A stretch of DNA of 64,000 nucleotides from the NCBI GenBank assembly GCA_964421595.1, contig CAYQXY010000007.1, positions 62,001 through 126,000 of the forward strand, read 5' to 3'. Below, one piece after another: positions 1 through 8,007 of this stretch. The stretch comes from PXAP01 sp964421595 (GTDB lineage Bacteria; Bacteroidota; Bacteroidia; Bacteroidales; PUMT01). The translations under genes and the position numbers were made by a program. Position 1 is the stretch's first letter; each line of letters starts with the position of its first letter. A model generated the notes under the pieces. That model was not told the origin of the DNA, ran no database searches, and worked only from the letters and a program-made list of their open reading frames with translations.

Positions 1-678
1 ATCAGGATGGAAGTGAAAATCTCACAAACAACTGCATACCGGATTTTGCACACATTGGTCAGGCATGGATATTTACTTCACAACGAAAATTCCAAAAAAT
101 ACAAACTTTCCAGAAAAATGCTCACGCTTGGATTCCATGCTATTCAGGAGCAGGGTCTTCTGGATGCAGTACTTCCCAGGATGCGTGAATTACGCGATAT
201 TGTAAAAGAGACGGTTTGTTTTGGAGTAATGGGAGAGGAGAAAGGACTGTTTCTTGAACAGGCACTGGGAACACATCCTTTTTGTTTCGTGCTTGCTCCG
301 GGGAAATTGCTGGAATTGCACTGTTCTGCACCGGGAAAAGCTATGATGGCGTTTTTGTCTGAAAGTACACGCAACAACTATTTGTCGAAAATGAATTTCG
401 AAAGATACAATGCCAATACAATTCATACAATAGAAGCTTACCAGGAAGAGTTGGAAACCGTCCGTAAAAATGGGTTTGCTACTGATTTGGAAGAGGAGTT
501 GTCAGGGGTTGTTTGCGTGGGTGCGCCGATATTCAATTATATTAATGTCCCCTGTGGTGCAATCTGGTTTTCCGGACCAAAAGACAGATTGCCAAAAGAG
601 ATGATTGAGAGGTTCGCAAAATCATTAATGTCTGTAACACAGAGTATTTCTTTTGAATTGGGGTACAGTATTGGTTAA
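1..678 (+). CDS. IclR-family transcriptional regulator (5' end cut by window)
   Basis: The frame is open from the first base, and the first Met (position 7) falls inside the winged helix-turn-helix, so the true start lies upstream. What remains is the recognition helix (S-Q-T-T-A-Y-R-I-L then a short wing ending in KKYKLS), followed by the roughly 170-residue IclR effector-binding domain with its usual APGK...HCSAPGKAMMAFL segment. IclR proteins are about 250 residues, so some 25-30 N-terminal residues are missing. They control catabolic operons in response to small acids or sugars. The codirectional cluster starts 43 bp downstream, so this protein is the likely local regulator, which is inference from position. 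The family call is firm; the effector is unknown. Confidence 0.9.
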   Translation: MRMEVKISQTTAYRILHTLVRHGYLLHNENSKKYKLSRKMLTLGFHAIQEQGLLDAVLPRMRELRDIVKETVCFGVMGEEKGLFLEQALGTHPFCFVLAPGKLLELHCSAPGKAMMAFLSESTRNNYLSKMNFERYNANTIHTIEAYQEELETVRKNGFATDLEEELSGVVCVGAPIFNYINVPCGAIWFSGPKDRLPKEMIERFAKSLMSVTQSISFELGYSIG

Positions 679-720
679 TGGTTACAGGTTGCATTTTTTT
701 GATATTATAATATATGAATT

Positions 721-2490
721 ATGAGATATCTATTTATTAGTGTGGCGGTGATTCTCTCTGTTATGGTATTTTCCGGAAGCCAGAAAAACAGAAGTACACA
801 GCCTCAATATCCCACCGATATAAAAGAAACTTACAGTCACCAGTTTCTGGTAACCAACAAGGGTGATAAAACGGTGGTGTTGTATACCCCAGAATTTGAT
901 AAGCCCGTCCGCACCTGGGAATTTGAAGATGTTCCCACAGGGATCGCCACCAGGGGAAATTTTGCTTATATCACAACTTCCGGGACAGATGGTGAAGTGC
1001 ATTTCCTTAATTTGAAAACCAGAAAAGTTGTGAAAAAACTGACTACGGGGGCCGGAGCAAACACACCATTAATTTCACCCGACGGGAAGACCCTGTATGT
1101 GCTGAACCAGTTTGAAAACACTGTCACGCAAATTGATTTGAAAAGTCAGAAGATAGTTGCATCTGAAGGGGTTTTGCGCGAACCCGCATGTGCGGTTATA
1201 GATTCGGAAGGAAAGTATCTTTTTGTTTCCAATTTCCTGCCTGCAGGTCGCGCCGATCTGGATACCGTAGCCGCCAGGGTGTCAGTTATAGAGCTGGATG
1301 GATTTAAAAAGGTTAAGGATATTAAACTGGCTAACGGAAGCAATGCACTGACTGGTATAACTTTGAGTCCGGATGAAAAGTATGTTTTTGTCACTCATAC
1401 TCTGGCGCGTTTTGGGCTGCCAACCAATCAGCTTTTGCAAGGCTGGATGAATACCAGTGCTATGAGCATAATTGATGTAACTACACTTGAAAAAGCCGGC
1501 ACCGTTTTGTTGGATGATCCGGAAAGAGGTGCAGGCGGCGTTTGGGGAATAAATTCTTCTGCAGACAAAATTGTTATCACACATTCAGGAACTCATGAAA
1601 TAAGCGTGATAGATTACCCTGCTTTCCTTGAGAAATTTAATTTATATACCAACAAGAATTCCCTTAATTATGATTTAACCTTTATGCATGGTATACGTCA
1701 GCGAATTCCTCTTATTGGGAATGGTCCGCGTAACTTTGTCATATCGGGAGATAAAGCATTTATTATAACCTATTTTTCCGATATTCTTAATGTGGTTAAC
1801 CTGGATGACGGACAAATCCAGTTTGTAGCTTTGAATGAGAACAGGCTGGAGTCTCAAATTGATCATGGAAAAAGGATTTTCCATGATGCTGCCTTCTGTT
1901 TCCAGAACTGGCAGTCATGCAATAGTTGTCACCCGGGTGACGGGCGTACAGATGGGCTGAATTGGGATTTGCTGAACGATGGGGTTGGCAATCCAAAAAA
2001 TACCAAAAGCTTGTTATATAGCCATGTTACACCGCCATCAATGATTTCCGGAATAAGGGAAAAAGCAGAAATGGCTGTCAGGGCAGGTTTCACCCATATT
2101 CAGTTTGCTGAAATTTCCGAAGATCATGCATTATATGTAGATAAGTACCTGCAATCACTTCGCCCGGTTCCCAGTCCATGGCTTGTAAACGGTAAGCTTT
2201 CGGAAAAAGCTGAACGGGGAAAAAAGGTTTTTGAAAATCTTGGTTGCGGAGATTGTCATTCAGGCACCTATTATACTAATATGAAAATGTACAGGATTGG
2301 TGATGATATAGAGTTTGAAAAAGGCTGGGATACACCAACCCTTGTTGAAGTGTGGCGGACAGCTCCTTATCTCTTCGATGGCAGGGCTGCTACGATGAAG
2401 GATGTATATGAAATACACAAACACGGCATCGGGAAGCAAGTATCAGAAAAAGAGATAGATGAGTTGGTCGAATATGTAAATTCTTTATAA
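721..2490 (+). CDS. Beta-propeller dihaem cytochrome c (CCP/MauG-like)
   Basis: Exported 589-residue protein. An N-terminal hydrophobic signal (about residues 3-18) is followed by YVTN/YNCE-type beta-propeller repeats (about 40-370; repeated patterns such as SPDGKTLYV, SEGKYLFVSN and SPDEKYVFVTH). The C-terminal part carries two c-type haem sites, CNSCH (400-404) and CGDCH (509-513), and a WRTAPYLFDGRA segment typical of the dihaem cytochrome c peroxidase/MauG superfamily. It probably acts in the periplasm in electron transfer or oxidation of a small molecule. The next gene starts 3 bp after its stop, so the two are probably cotranslated. The family is clear, the substrate is not. Confidence 0.85.
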   Translation: MRYLFISVAVILSVMVFSGSQKNRSTQPQYPTDIKETYSHQFLVTNKGDKTVVLYTPEFDKPVRTWEFEDVPTGIATRGNFAYITTSGTDGEVHFLNLKTRKVVKKLTTGAGANTPLISPDGKTLYVLNQFENTVTQIDLKSQKIVASEGVLREPACAVIDSEGKYLFVSNFLPAGRADLDTVAARVSVIELDGFKKVKDIKLANGSNALTGITLSPDEKYVFVTHTLARFGLPTNQLLQGWMNTSAMSIIDVTTLEKAGTVLLDDPERGAGGVWGINSSADKIVITHSGTHEISVIDYPAFLEKFNLYTNKNSLNYDLTFMHGIRQRIPLIGNGPRNFVISGDKAFIITYFSDILNVVNLDDGQIQFVALNENRLESQIDHGKRIFHDAAFCFQNWQSCNSCHPGDGRTDGLNWDLLNDGVGNPKNTKSLLYSHVTPPSMISGIREKAEMAVRAGFTHIQFAEISEDHALYVDKYLQSLRPVPSPWLVNGKLSEKAERGKKVFENLGCGDCHSGTYYTNMKMYRIGDDIEFEKGWDTPTLVEVWRTAPYLFDGRAATMKDVYEIHKHGIGKQVSEKEIDELVEYVNSL

Positions 2491-2493
2491 AGC

Positions 2494-3639
2494 ATGACAC
2501 AAATAAATACTAATTACCTGACAGGAAAAGGAATAACAATTGAGGAACAATTAGCAAATATCTTCTCTGGTTATATGCAAAACGGTTTAACCATCAGACT
2601 GGTTTTTTTCGGTAAACCTTTAAATAATAAGGAGTACCTGGCACATTTACAGTCAATAAGCCGGTCAGTGCATCAAAATTTCGGAGATAAACCGCCTGTT
2701 TTCAGTTATGTTGCACAACCACCATCTGAAGGCAACCAGCTGGTAATGGAGGTCGTTGATATAAAACATGATAAAGGCACTCAGGTTCATTATAAGCAAA
2801 GAAATGGTATACCCTATATTATTATTGAATCATCCAAAACAAAAAAGCTGTTAATAGGTGGAGTGAAAGCTGACTCTTTAGAGTTAAGTATCAGGAAACA
2901 GTCTGACGCAATTTTCTCCAAACTGGAAGAAATTTTTAGTTTTGAAAAAATGCCTCTGTTTTCAATAATCCGTCAATGGAACTATATTGAGAATATAGTC
3001 AAAAACGCCGATGGGCATCAGAATTATCAGGAATTTAACGATTCAAGGACTCGTTTTTATAAAAAAACAAGCTGGGAAAATGGCTATCCGGCTGCAACCG
3101 GGGTGGGAACCTGTTGCGGGGGAGTTATGATTGATCTGGAAGCTTTGCATTCGGACGACCCTGACATTAAAATAGTTGCACTCAACAATAGTTTGCAGGT
3201 GCCTGCTCATGCCTATTCACCATGCGTCCTTATTGGAAAAGAAGATGAAATAACCGGACAAAAAACAACCCCTAAGTTCGAAAGAGCAAAGTTGGTTCGT
3301 AATGGGAATAAAGGCATAATCTATGTTTCCGGCACGGCAGCCATCAGGGGTGAATTGAGTCTTGAAAATGTTGGTGTTGAGGAACAAACAAGGATTACTC
3401 TGGAAAATATTGAACATCTCATATCAAATGGAACAATGAAGAATGCCGGTATTGAAAATGTTGCAGGTGCCAGGCTTTGTTGCATCCGCGTATATTTGAA
3501 AGAAGAGCACTTTTTTGAATCTGCCAGGAAAATAGTTGATGAGAAATATCCGGAGATGCCATCGGTGTATCTGAAAGGCGATGTTTGCCGCGAGGAACTT
3601 CTGGTTGAAATCGAAGGGTTTGCTTCTCTGTATTTTTAA
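2494..3639 (+). CDS. Chorismatase (FkbO/Hyg5)-like, RidA-fold protein
   Basis: A 381-residue cytoplasmic protein with no signal. The central part (IIRQWNYIENIV, NDSRTRFYKK, GYPAATGVGT) and the C-terminal YjgF/RidA-like half (IIYVSGTAAIRGE, EEQTRITLENIEHL) resemble the FkbO/Hyg5 chorismatase family, which has two RidA-like domains. Known members hydrolyse chorismate to dihydroxybenzoate or 3-hydroxybenzoate; others are annotated only as RidA-like or L-PSP. The match is from remembered motifs, so the reaction is uncertain. It is coupled to the cytochrome gene (3-bp gap) and lies in a sugar-like catabolic cluster, which argues for a role other than antibiotic synthesis, perhaps hydrolysis of an enol-ether or imine intermediate. 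Confidence 0.6.
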   Translation: MTQINTNYLTGKGITIEEQLANIFSGYMQNGLTIRLVFFGKPLNNKEYLAHLQSISRSVHQNFGDKPPVFSYVAQPPSEGNQLVMEVVDIKHDKGTQVHYKQRNGIPYIIIESSKTKKLLIGGVKADSLELSIRKQSDAIFSKLEEIFSFEKMPLFSIIRQWNYIENIVKNADGHQNYQEFNDSRTRFYKKTSWENGYPAATGVGTCCGGVMIDLEALHSDDPDIKIVALNNSLQVPAHAYSPCVLIGKEDEITGQKTTPKFERAKLVRNGNKGIIYVSGTAAIRGELSLENVGVEEQTRITLENIEHLISNGTMKNAGIENVAGARLCCIRVYLKEEHFFESARKIVDEKYPEMPSVYLKGDVCREELLVEIEGFASLYF

Positions 3640-3697
3640 ACTAAAATCTTTTTTATATTATTTATACCAACCAATTTGCTAATTTAACCTTGCGTAA

Positions 3698-4213
3698 ATG
3701 AAAGAACTGAAAAAATTTGTTATGATTCCGGTTATTGTCGGGATATTAGCCTTTCTGCTTATCGTTATTGATCAATTATTAAGTCCTGTGATGAATCCTT
3801 CCCCTAACAATGGTTTCAGCTGGATAAGCTTTCAGGCATGGGCGGTTTATTTTTTCGCCGGGGGCAACATTAAGGGCGGTATAAAATCGTTTCTTGCCTA
3901 TGCTTTGGGAATAGCAGCCTCGATATTGATTATGTTGCTGGCTGGAGGGTTAACTCCAGTTATGGGTTTTTGGAGTGTGCCTGTGGCAGTCAGTCTTATT
4001 GCATTTGTGGTCATCTTTTTTGAAAAGGTTGAATGGTTAAACTTAATACCCGCACTTTTTATTGGAGCAGGTGTATTTTTTGCATTTATGAATTATGTTC
4101 CGGGTGCTACATTTTCAAACGCCGCCATCACTGAATTAGTTTATTGTATTATTGGTCTGCTTTTGGGCTTTGCCACTGTCAGCCTTCGCGTTGCATATGA
4201 AAAACGGCGATAA
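3698..4213 (+). CDS. DUF1097 integral membrane protein
   Basis: A 171-residue, very hydrophobic protein with about five or six membrane helices (near residues 8-27, 38-56, 64-84, 90-108, 113-131 and 147-165). The segment GFSWISFQAWAVYFFAGG is characteristic of DUF1097 (E. coli YcdZ-like). No function is established. It sits between the chorismatase-like and cupin genes, 58 bp after the former and 32 bp before the latter, so it is probably in the same transcript and could be the inner-membrane transporter for the cluster substrate; that role is inference. Confidence 0.75.
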   Translation: MKELKKFVMIPVIVGILAFLLIVIDQLLSPVMNPSPNNGFSWISFQAWAVYFFAGGNIKGGIKSFLAYALGIAASILIMLLAGGLTPVMGFWSVPVAVSLIAFVVIFFEKVEWLNLIPALFIGAGVFFAFMNYVPGATFSNAAITELVYCIIGLLLGFATVSLRVAYEKRR

Positions 4214-4245
4214 TAAAAATTGAAAAAAATAAAAAAATTAAAGCA

Positions 4246-4926
4246 ATGAAAAAATTATTAGTCCTGATGCTTGGAGTCGCTATACTGACTTGCACAGTTA
4301 ACTGTAAAAATGAAGACAATATGAAAGTAAAAGAACCCTACACGAAGAAATACACCAATGCTGATTTCTATAAAGATGGAGAATTGGATCCGGAAATTGC
4401 CCTTAAGGCATATGTTGACATGTTGGAGTATTATGGAGTTCCCTACTCTGATTTTTTAAAGGAAAACTTATGGATTACTGATTTCAATCTGGGTGACTTT
4501 GAAAATGTTGGCATGGCAGGTATTTTCTGGGTAAATGAACCTGAATATAAATACCTGGGTCACGAGATATATCTGTTACCGGGTCAAATGATTGTGGAAC
4601 ACAAACATGTTGCTTCGGAATTTCCGGCCAAATTCGAAAGCTGGCAAGTCAGACATGGATGGGCCTATAATTATTCGGTAGGTGATCCCACTCCAGATCC
4701 CCCAAAACTTCCTGAAAGCCAGAAAGGGCATATAACCGTCTTCCATTTTCAGAAGCAAGGTGTTGATGAAGTGATACATCTTGCCGAACTGGAGTCGCCC
4801 CATTTTCTGTTTGCCGGCCCGGAAGGAGCTATTGTCACTGAATATGCAAACTATCATGATGGTAACGGATTGCGTTTTACCAATCCGAACGTCGAATTTA
4901 CAGATGTTTTGGCTAAAACAAGATAA
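4246..4926 (+). CDS. Exported cupin resembling D-lyxose isomerase
   Basis: A 226-residue protein with a signal peptide (1-15) and cysteines at 16 and 20 that could be lipidated, although neither is a perfect lipobox. The body is a cupin: GHEIYLLPGQMIVEHKH followed by E-S-W-Q-V-R-H-G-W-A-Y-N-Y. H119, H121, E131 and H204 are spaced like the HxH...E...H metal site of D-lyxose ketol-isomerases. This supports a divalent-metal sugar isomerase or epimerase, unusual for being predicted outside the cytoplasm. Upstream of the VOC and DhaKL genes, it may convert the incoming aldose to a ketose. A different sugar-binding cupin role is possible. Confidence 0.65.
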   Translation: MKKLLVLMLGVAILTCTVNCKNEDNMKVKEPYTKKYTNADFYKDGELDPEIALKAYVDMLEYYGVPYSDFLKENLWITDFNLGDFENVGMAGIFWVNEPEYKYLGHEIYLLPGQMIVEHKHVASEFPAKFESWQVRHGWAYNYSVGDPTPDPPKLPESQKGHITVFHFQKQGVDEVIHLAELESPHFLFAGPEGAIVTEYANYHDGNGLRFTNPNVEFTDVLAKTR

Positions 4927-4992
4927 TTTGTTCTTCTTGCAAACACTCGCAGGCTTAAACATACTTTTTTTATCATTAAAAATTTAAAACCA

Positions 4993-5310
4993 ATGAGAAA
5001 AATCAATCACTTCGGAGTTCCGACTCTTGAAAAGCAAGCCAAAGAAAATTATGTCGAGGGAATGAAAGTCTACCTGACCGACTATTCGATTAGCCCGAAT
5101 AAAATTGAATTCCTTCGATTTGAAGAGGGTTCCTGGCTGCCTGAGATCATTCAGAAAGTTCCGCACATTGCCTATGAAGTACCCAATATGGAAGCTGCAC
5201 TGGAGGGTGCAGAAATCATCGTTGAACCATTGCGTGCAGGGGATAACCTGACAATTGCCTTTATCAGGGAAGAAGGTATTCCCGTGGAATTAATGTGTTT
5301 TGATAAGTGA
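4993..5310 (+). CDS. Short glyoxalase/VOC-superfamily protein
   Basis: A 105-residue protein that starts MRKINHFGVPT, as in the first strand of vicinal-oxygen-chelate (VOC) domains, and contains PHIAYEVPNMEAALEG and GIPVELMCF, typical of the second half. His7, His54-region and the Glu of PVELM are candidate metal ligands. VOC proteins carry out isomerisation, epimerisation or lyase reactions on small oxygenated compounds. It is only 20 bp from dhaK and probably in the same operon, so action on the same sugar-derived intermediate is likely by context. Confidence 0.65.
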   Translation: MRKINHFGVPTLEKQAKENYVEGMKVYLTDYSISPNKIEFLRFEEGSWLPEIIQKVPHIAYEVPNMEAALEGAEIIVEPLRAGDNLTIAFIREEGIPVELMCFDK

Positions 5311-5330
5311 TAATTTAAAAGTATAAAACA

Positions 5331-6344
5331 ATGAGTAAAAAATTAATGATCAAGTTCATCAATGAACCGGAGAACATTACCCGCGAACTGTTGGATGGCT
5401 ATGTTACGGCTTATAGTGATAAAGTAGCTTTAGCCGAAGAGAATATAGTGGTAAGGGCCAACCCGAAAGATCAATCAAAAGTGGCAATTGTAACCCTGGG
5501 CGGCTCAGGTCATGAGCCCGCATTAAGCGGATTTGTGGGAGAGGGTATGCTGGACTGCTCTGTAGTAGGCGACATCTTTGCTGCACCCGGTGCGCAACGC
5601 CTCTTCCAGGCATTGAAACTATTCAAGCGGGATGCAGGGATTTTGCTGGTGGTCCTTAATCATTCAGGCGATGTGATGAGTGCAAATATGGCTGTCCAAC
5701 TGGCCGAAAAGGCCGGCATTAAGGTAAAAAGAATATTGACACATGACGATATCAGCGCAGGGATTGATACGCCTGATGAAGATAAACGCGGATTGGCAGG
5801 ATGTATTCCCCTTTATAAGATTATTGGAGCCGCAGCCGAAGAAGGTAAAAGTCTTGATGAGATTTACGAGATAGGTGAGAGATTTAATCAACAAGTTGCA
5901 ACCCTTGCCGTTGCAATGGGTTCCTGTACACATCCGCAAACCGGAGGAATAATATCAGACCTTGCCAGGGGTGAGATGGAAATAGGCATGGGGCAACATG
6001 GCGAAGGCGGAGGTGGCAGACAAATGCTCGAATCGGCCGACAAAACTGCTGAAATTATGATTGGCCAGTTAATTCAAAAAATTAAACCTCAGTCCGGTGA
6101 TAAAGTTTTGCTTTATATAAATGGAGTAGGAGCTACAACATTAATGGAAATGAGTATCATTTTCCGGAAAGCTCACCAGGTGCTAACACAGGCCGGCGTA
6201 GATGTTGTTGATGCCAAACTAGATGAGTTACTCACTGTTCAGGAGATGGCCGGATTCCAGATGATTCTCGGTAAACTGGATGCTGACCATGTTGAACTAT
6301 TGAAGAACAGAAGGGCTGATACTCCGTACTGGACAACTGTGTAA
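5331..6344 (+). CDS. dhaK: Dihydroxyacetone kinase-like subunit DhaK
   Basis: A 337-residue DAK1-domain protein. GGSGHEP (57-63) is the substrate-loop motif, NHSGDVM carries the probable catalytic acid D114, and GQHGEGG places H223 where DhaK forms a covalent hemiaminal with its ketose. It partners the adjacent DhaL subunit to phosphorylate dihydroxyacetone or related ketoses; several DhaK homologues act on erythrulose or other C4-C5 ketoses. There is no DhaM phosphotransferase gene nearby, so ATP is the probable donor. Its stop overlaps the dhaL start by one base (TAATG). The kinase family is secure; the substrate is unknown. Confidence 0.9.
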   Translation: MSKKLMIKFINEPENITRELLDGYVTAYSDKVALAEENIVVRANPKDQSKVAIVTLGGSGHEPALSGFVGEGMLDCSVVGDIFAAPGAQRLFQALKLFKRDAGILLVVLNHSGDVMSANMAVQLAEKAGIKVKRILTHDDISAGIDTPDEDKRGLAGCIPLYKIIGAAAEEGKSLDEIYEIGERFNQQVATLAVAMGSCTHPQTGGIISDLARGEMEIGMGQHGEGGGGRQMLESADKTAEIMIGQLIQKIKPQSGDKVLLYINGVGATTLMEMSIIFRKAHQVLTQAGVDVVDAKLDELLTVQEMAGFQMILGKLDADHVELLKNRRADTPYWTTV

Positions 6345-6973
6345 TGATGAAGAAGCTTACCATTCAGCCATTTATGTTAATGTGGGAATTTGCCCTCAAC
6401 GAGGTTAGTGAACGTGCCGGGGAGTTCTCAGCCCTCGATGCAGTGACAGGCGACGGCGATCACGGTACAGCTATTGTCCAGGCACTGACTTCGGCTGTTG
6501 ATGAGTCAAAGAAAGGAACGGAATTTAAAACTATGCTCAACGACATGGGGTTCAGCGTAATGATGCAGACCAGCGGCTCGACCAGCACACTTATCGGGGC
6601 GTTTCTCCTGGGAATGAGTGAGAACGCTGAAGGAGTTGAGCTTAATGCTGAGCAGGTCAGGACTATGTTCAGGGGTGGCCTTGAAGGTGTGCAAAAGCAA
6701 ACAAAGGCCGGGAAAGGGGACAAAACCATGATGGATGCCCTTATTCCCGCCGTTGAAGCTATGCTGGAATCCGGGTCTGATGATATTTGCCAGCTTTTTT
6801 CCGTTGCCGCAGATGCTGCCCAAAAAGGCGCCAATGGCACTACCAGCATGAAGGCCAATTTCGGGCGTGCGCGTAATTATGGCGAACGATCCATTGGTCA
6901 TGCTGATGCGGGTGCATTATCATGGGCATGCATGTTTACTGCATTCAAACAGTCAGTAAAAAAATCTTCCTGA
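6344..6973 (+). CDS. dhaL: Dihydroxyacetone kinase-like subunit DhaL
   Basis: A 209-residue DAK2-domain protein. The motif LDAVTGDGDHG supplies D32, D37 and D39, the Mg-nucleotide ligands of DhaL, and SGSTSTLIGAFLLG and NGTTSMKANFGRA match the helical-barrel nucleotide site. It forms the nucleotide-binding subunit of a two-part ketose kinase with DhaK, to which it is coupled by a TAATG overlap. A second Met directly follows the first (ATGATG); either could be used. The codirectional LsrF-like aldolase follows after 83 bp. Confidence 0.9.
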   Translation: MMKKLTIQPFMLMWEFALNEVSERAGEFSALDAVTGDGDHGTAIVQALTSAVDESKKGTEFKTMLNDMGFSVMMQTSGSTSTLIGAFLLGMSENAEGVELNAEQVRTMFRGGLEGVQKQTKAGKGDKTMMDALIPAVEAMLESGSDDICQLFSVAADAAQKGANGTTSMKANFGRARNYGERSIGHADAGALSWACMFTAFKQSVKKSS

Positions 6974-7056
6974 TTTATTTACTGTGCTGAGGGTTACAGG
7001 AGGTATGTATTTTCAAAGAATTAATCTGATTATTAATATTAAAATTGTATTATAGT

Positions 7057-7944
7057 ATGGCTGATCTTGATGACATTAGAGAAGGAAATAAATTTGGGAT
7101 AGGTATTGAGCAAAATAACCAGTCCTTTCATATCAAAGGTACAGGCAACCTTTCATGGGGAGCAAAAGACCGCATGACACGCATTTTTAATCCACGGACT
7201 GCCAGGACTGTAATGCTTGCTTTCGACCATGGTTTTATTATGGGGCCCACATCGGGCCTGGAAAGGATTGATTTAACCATTGTTCCGCTAATGGAATATG
7301 CAGATTGCCTGATGTGTGCCCGTGGAATTTTACAATCCTCAGTTCCCGCCAATATAAATAAACCAGTTTGTCTTCGTTCAGATGCCGGTACAACTATTCT
7401 AACCGAGTTGAACGATAATGTGTTGATTGACATTGAAGATGCCATCCGTATGAATGTTTCAGCCATGGCCATTATGCTGGCTATAGGCGACCCGGTGATG
7501 GAGGCCAGGACAGTAGCCAACCTGAGTAAAATGGTAGATTTGGGGGCAAAATATGGCATTCCCGTTATGGGCGTAACAGCCGTGGGTAAGGATATGGTTC
7601 GTGATGCCAGGTATTTTGGGATGGCATCGAGAGTTTGCGCTGAAAATGGGGCAAATATTGTTAAAACATACTATTGCGAAGGTTTTGAAAATGTGGTGGC
7701 AGCCTGTCCGGTGCCGATTGTTATTGCCGGGGGCAAAAAGCTGCCCGAAAAAGAGGCATTGGAGCTTTGCTATATGGCAATCAATGATGGCGCCGCCGGG
7801 GTTGATATGGGACGGAATGTATTCCAGTCCGAGAACCCTGTTGCAATGATCAAGGCGGTAAGTTCGGTAGTACACCAAAACTATACGGTCGATCAGGCTT
7901 ATGAGTTGTTTGAGGAGTTGAAACAGGAGCAACCTGCTGTTTGA
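7057..7944 (+). CDS. lsrF: LsrF-type class I aldolase/thiolase
   Basis: A 295-residue TIM-barrel protein of the DeoC/FbaB aldolase family that closely resembles E. coli LsrF along its length: MADLDDI start, RIFNPRTARTVMLAFDHG, LMCARGIL, AVGKDMVRDARYF, CPVPIVIAGGKKLPE and GVDMGRNVFQS. Numbered from the chosen ATG, the Schiff-base lysine of IVKTYY is K203, the position it has in LsrF. A TTG four codons upstream (7045) is also in frame, but the LsrF alignment supports 7057. LsrF cleaves 3-hydroxy-2,4-pentadione-5-phosphate with CoA to DHAP and acetyl-CoA in AI-2 breakdown. No lsrK, lsrG or Lsr transporter is visible; DhaKL just upstream is a candidate alternative kinase (inference). Confidence 0.85.
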   Translation: MADLDDIREGNKFGIGIEQNNQSFHIKGTGNLSWGAKDRMTRIFNPRTARTVMLAFDHGFIMGPTSGLERIDLTIVPLMEYADCLMCARGILQSSVPANINKPVCLRSDAGTTILTELNDNVLIDIEDAIRMNVSAMAIMLAIGDPVMEARTVANLSKMVDLGAKYGIPVMGVTAVGKDMVRDARYFGMASRVCAENGANIVKTYYCEGFENVVAACPVPIVIAGGKKLPEKEALELCYMAINDGAAGVDMGRNVFQSENPVAMIKAVSSVVHQNYTVDQAYELFEELKQEQPAV

Positions 7945-8007
7945 TGCTAATATCCTGATGTTCTTGTGCAAATTGCAAATGTCTTGAAATTATTTAAGTC
8001 TTCTTTT

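Noticed and set aside
4781..4987. Overlapping + strand frame at the end of the cupin gene
   Set aside because: Out of frame with the cupin domain and without recognised features.
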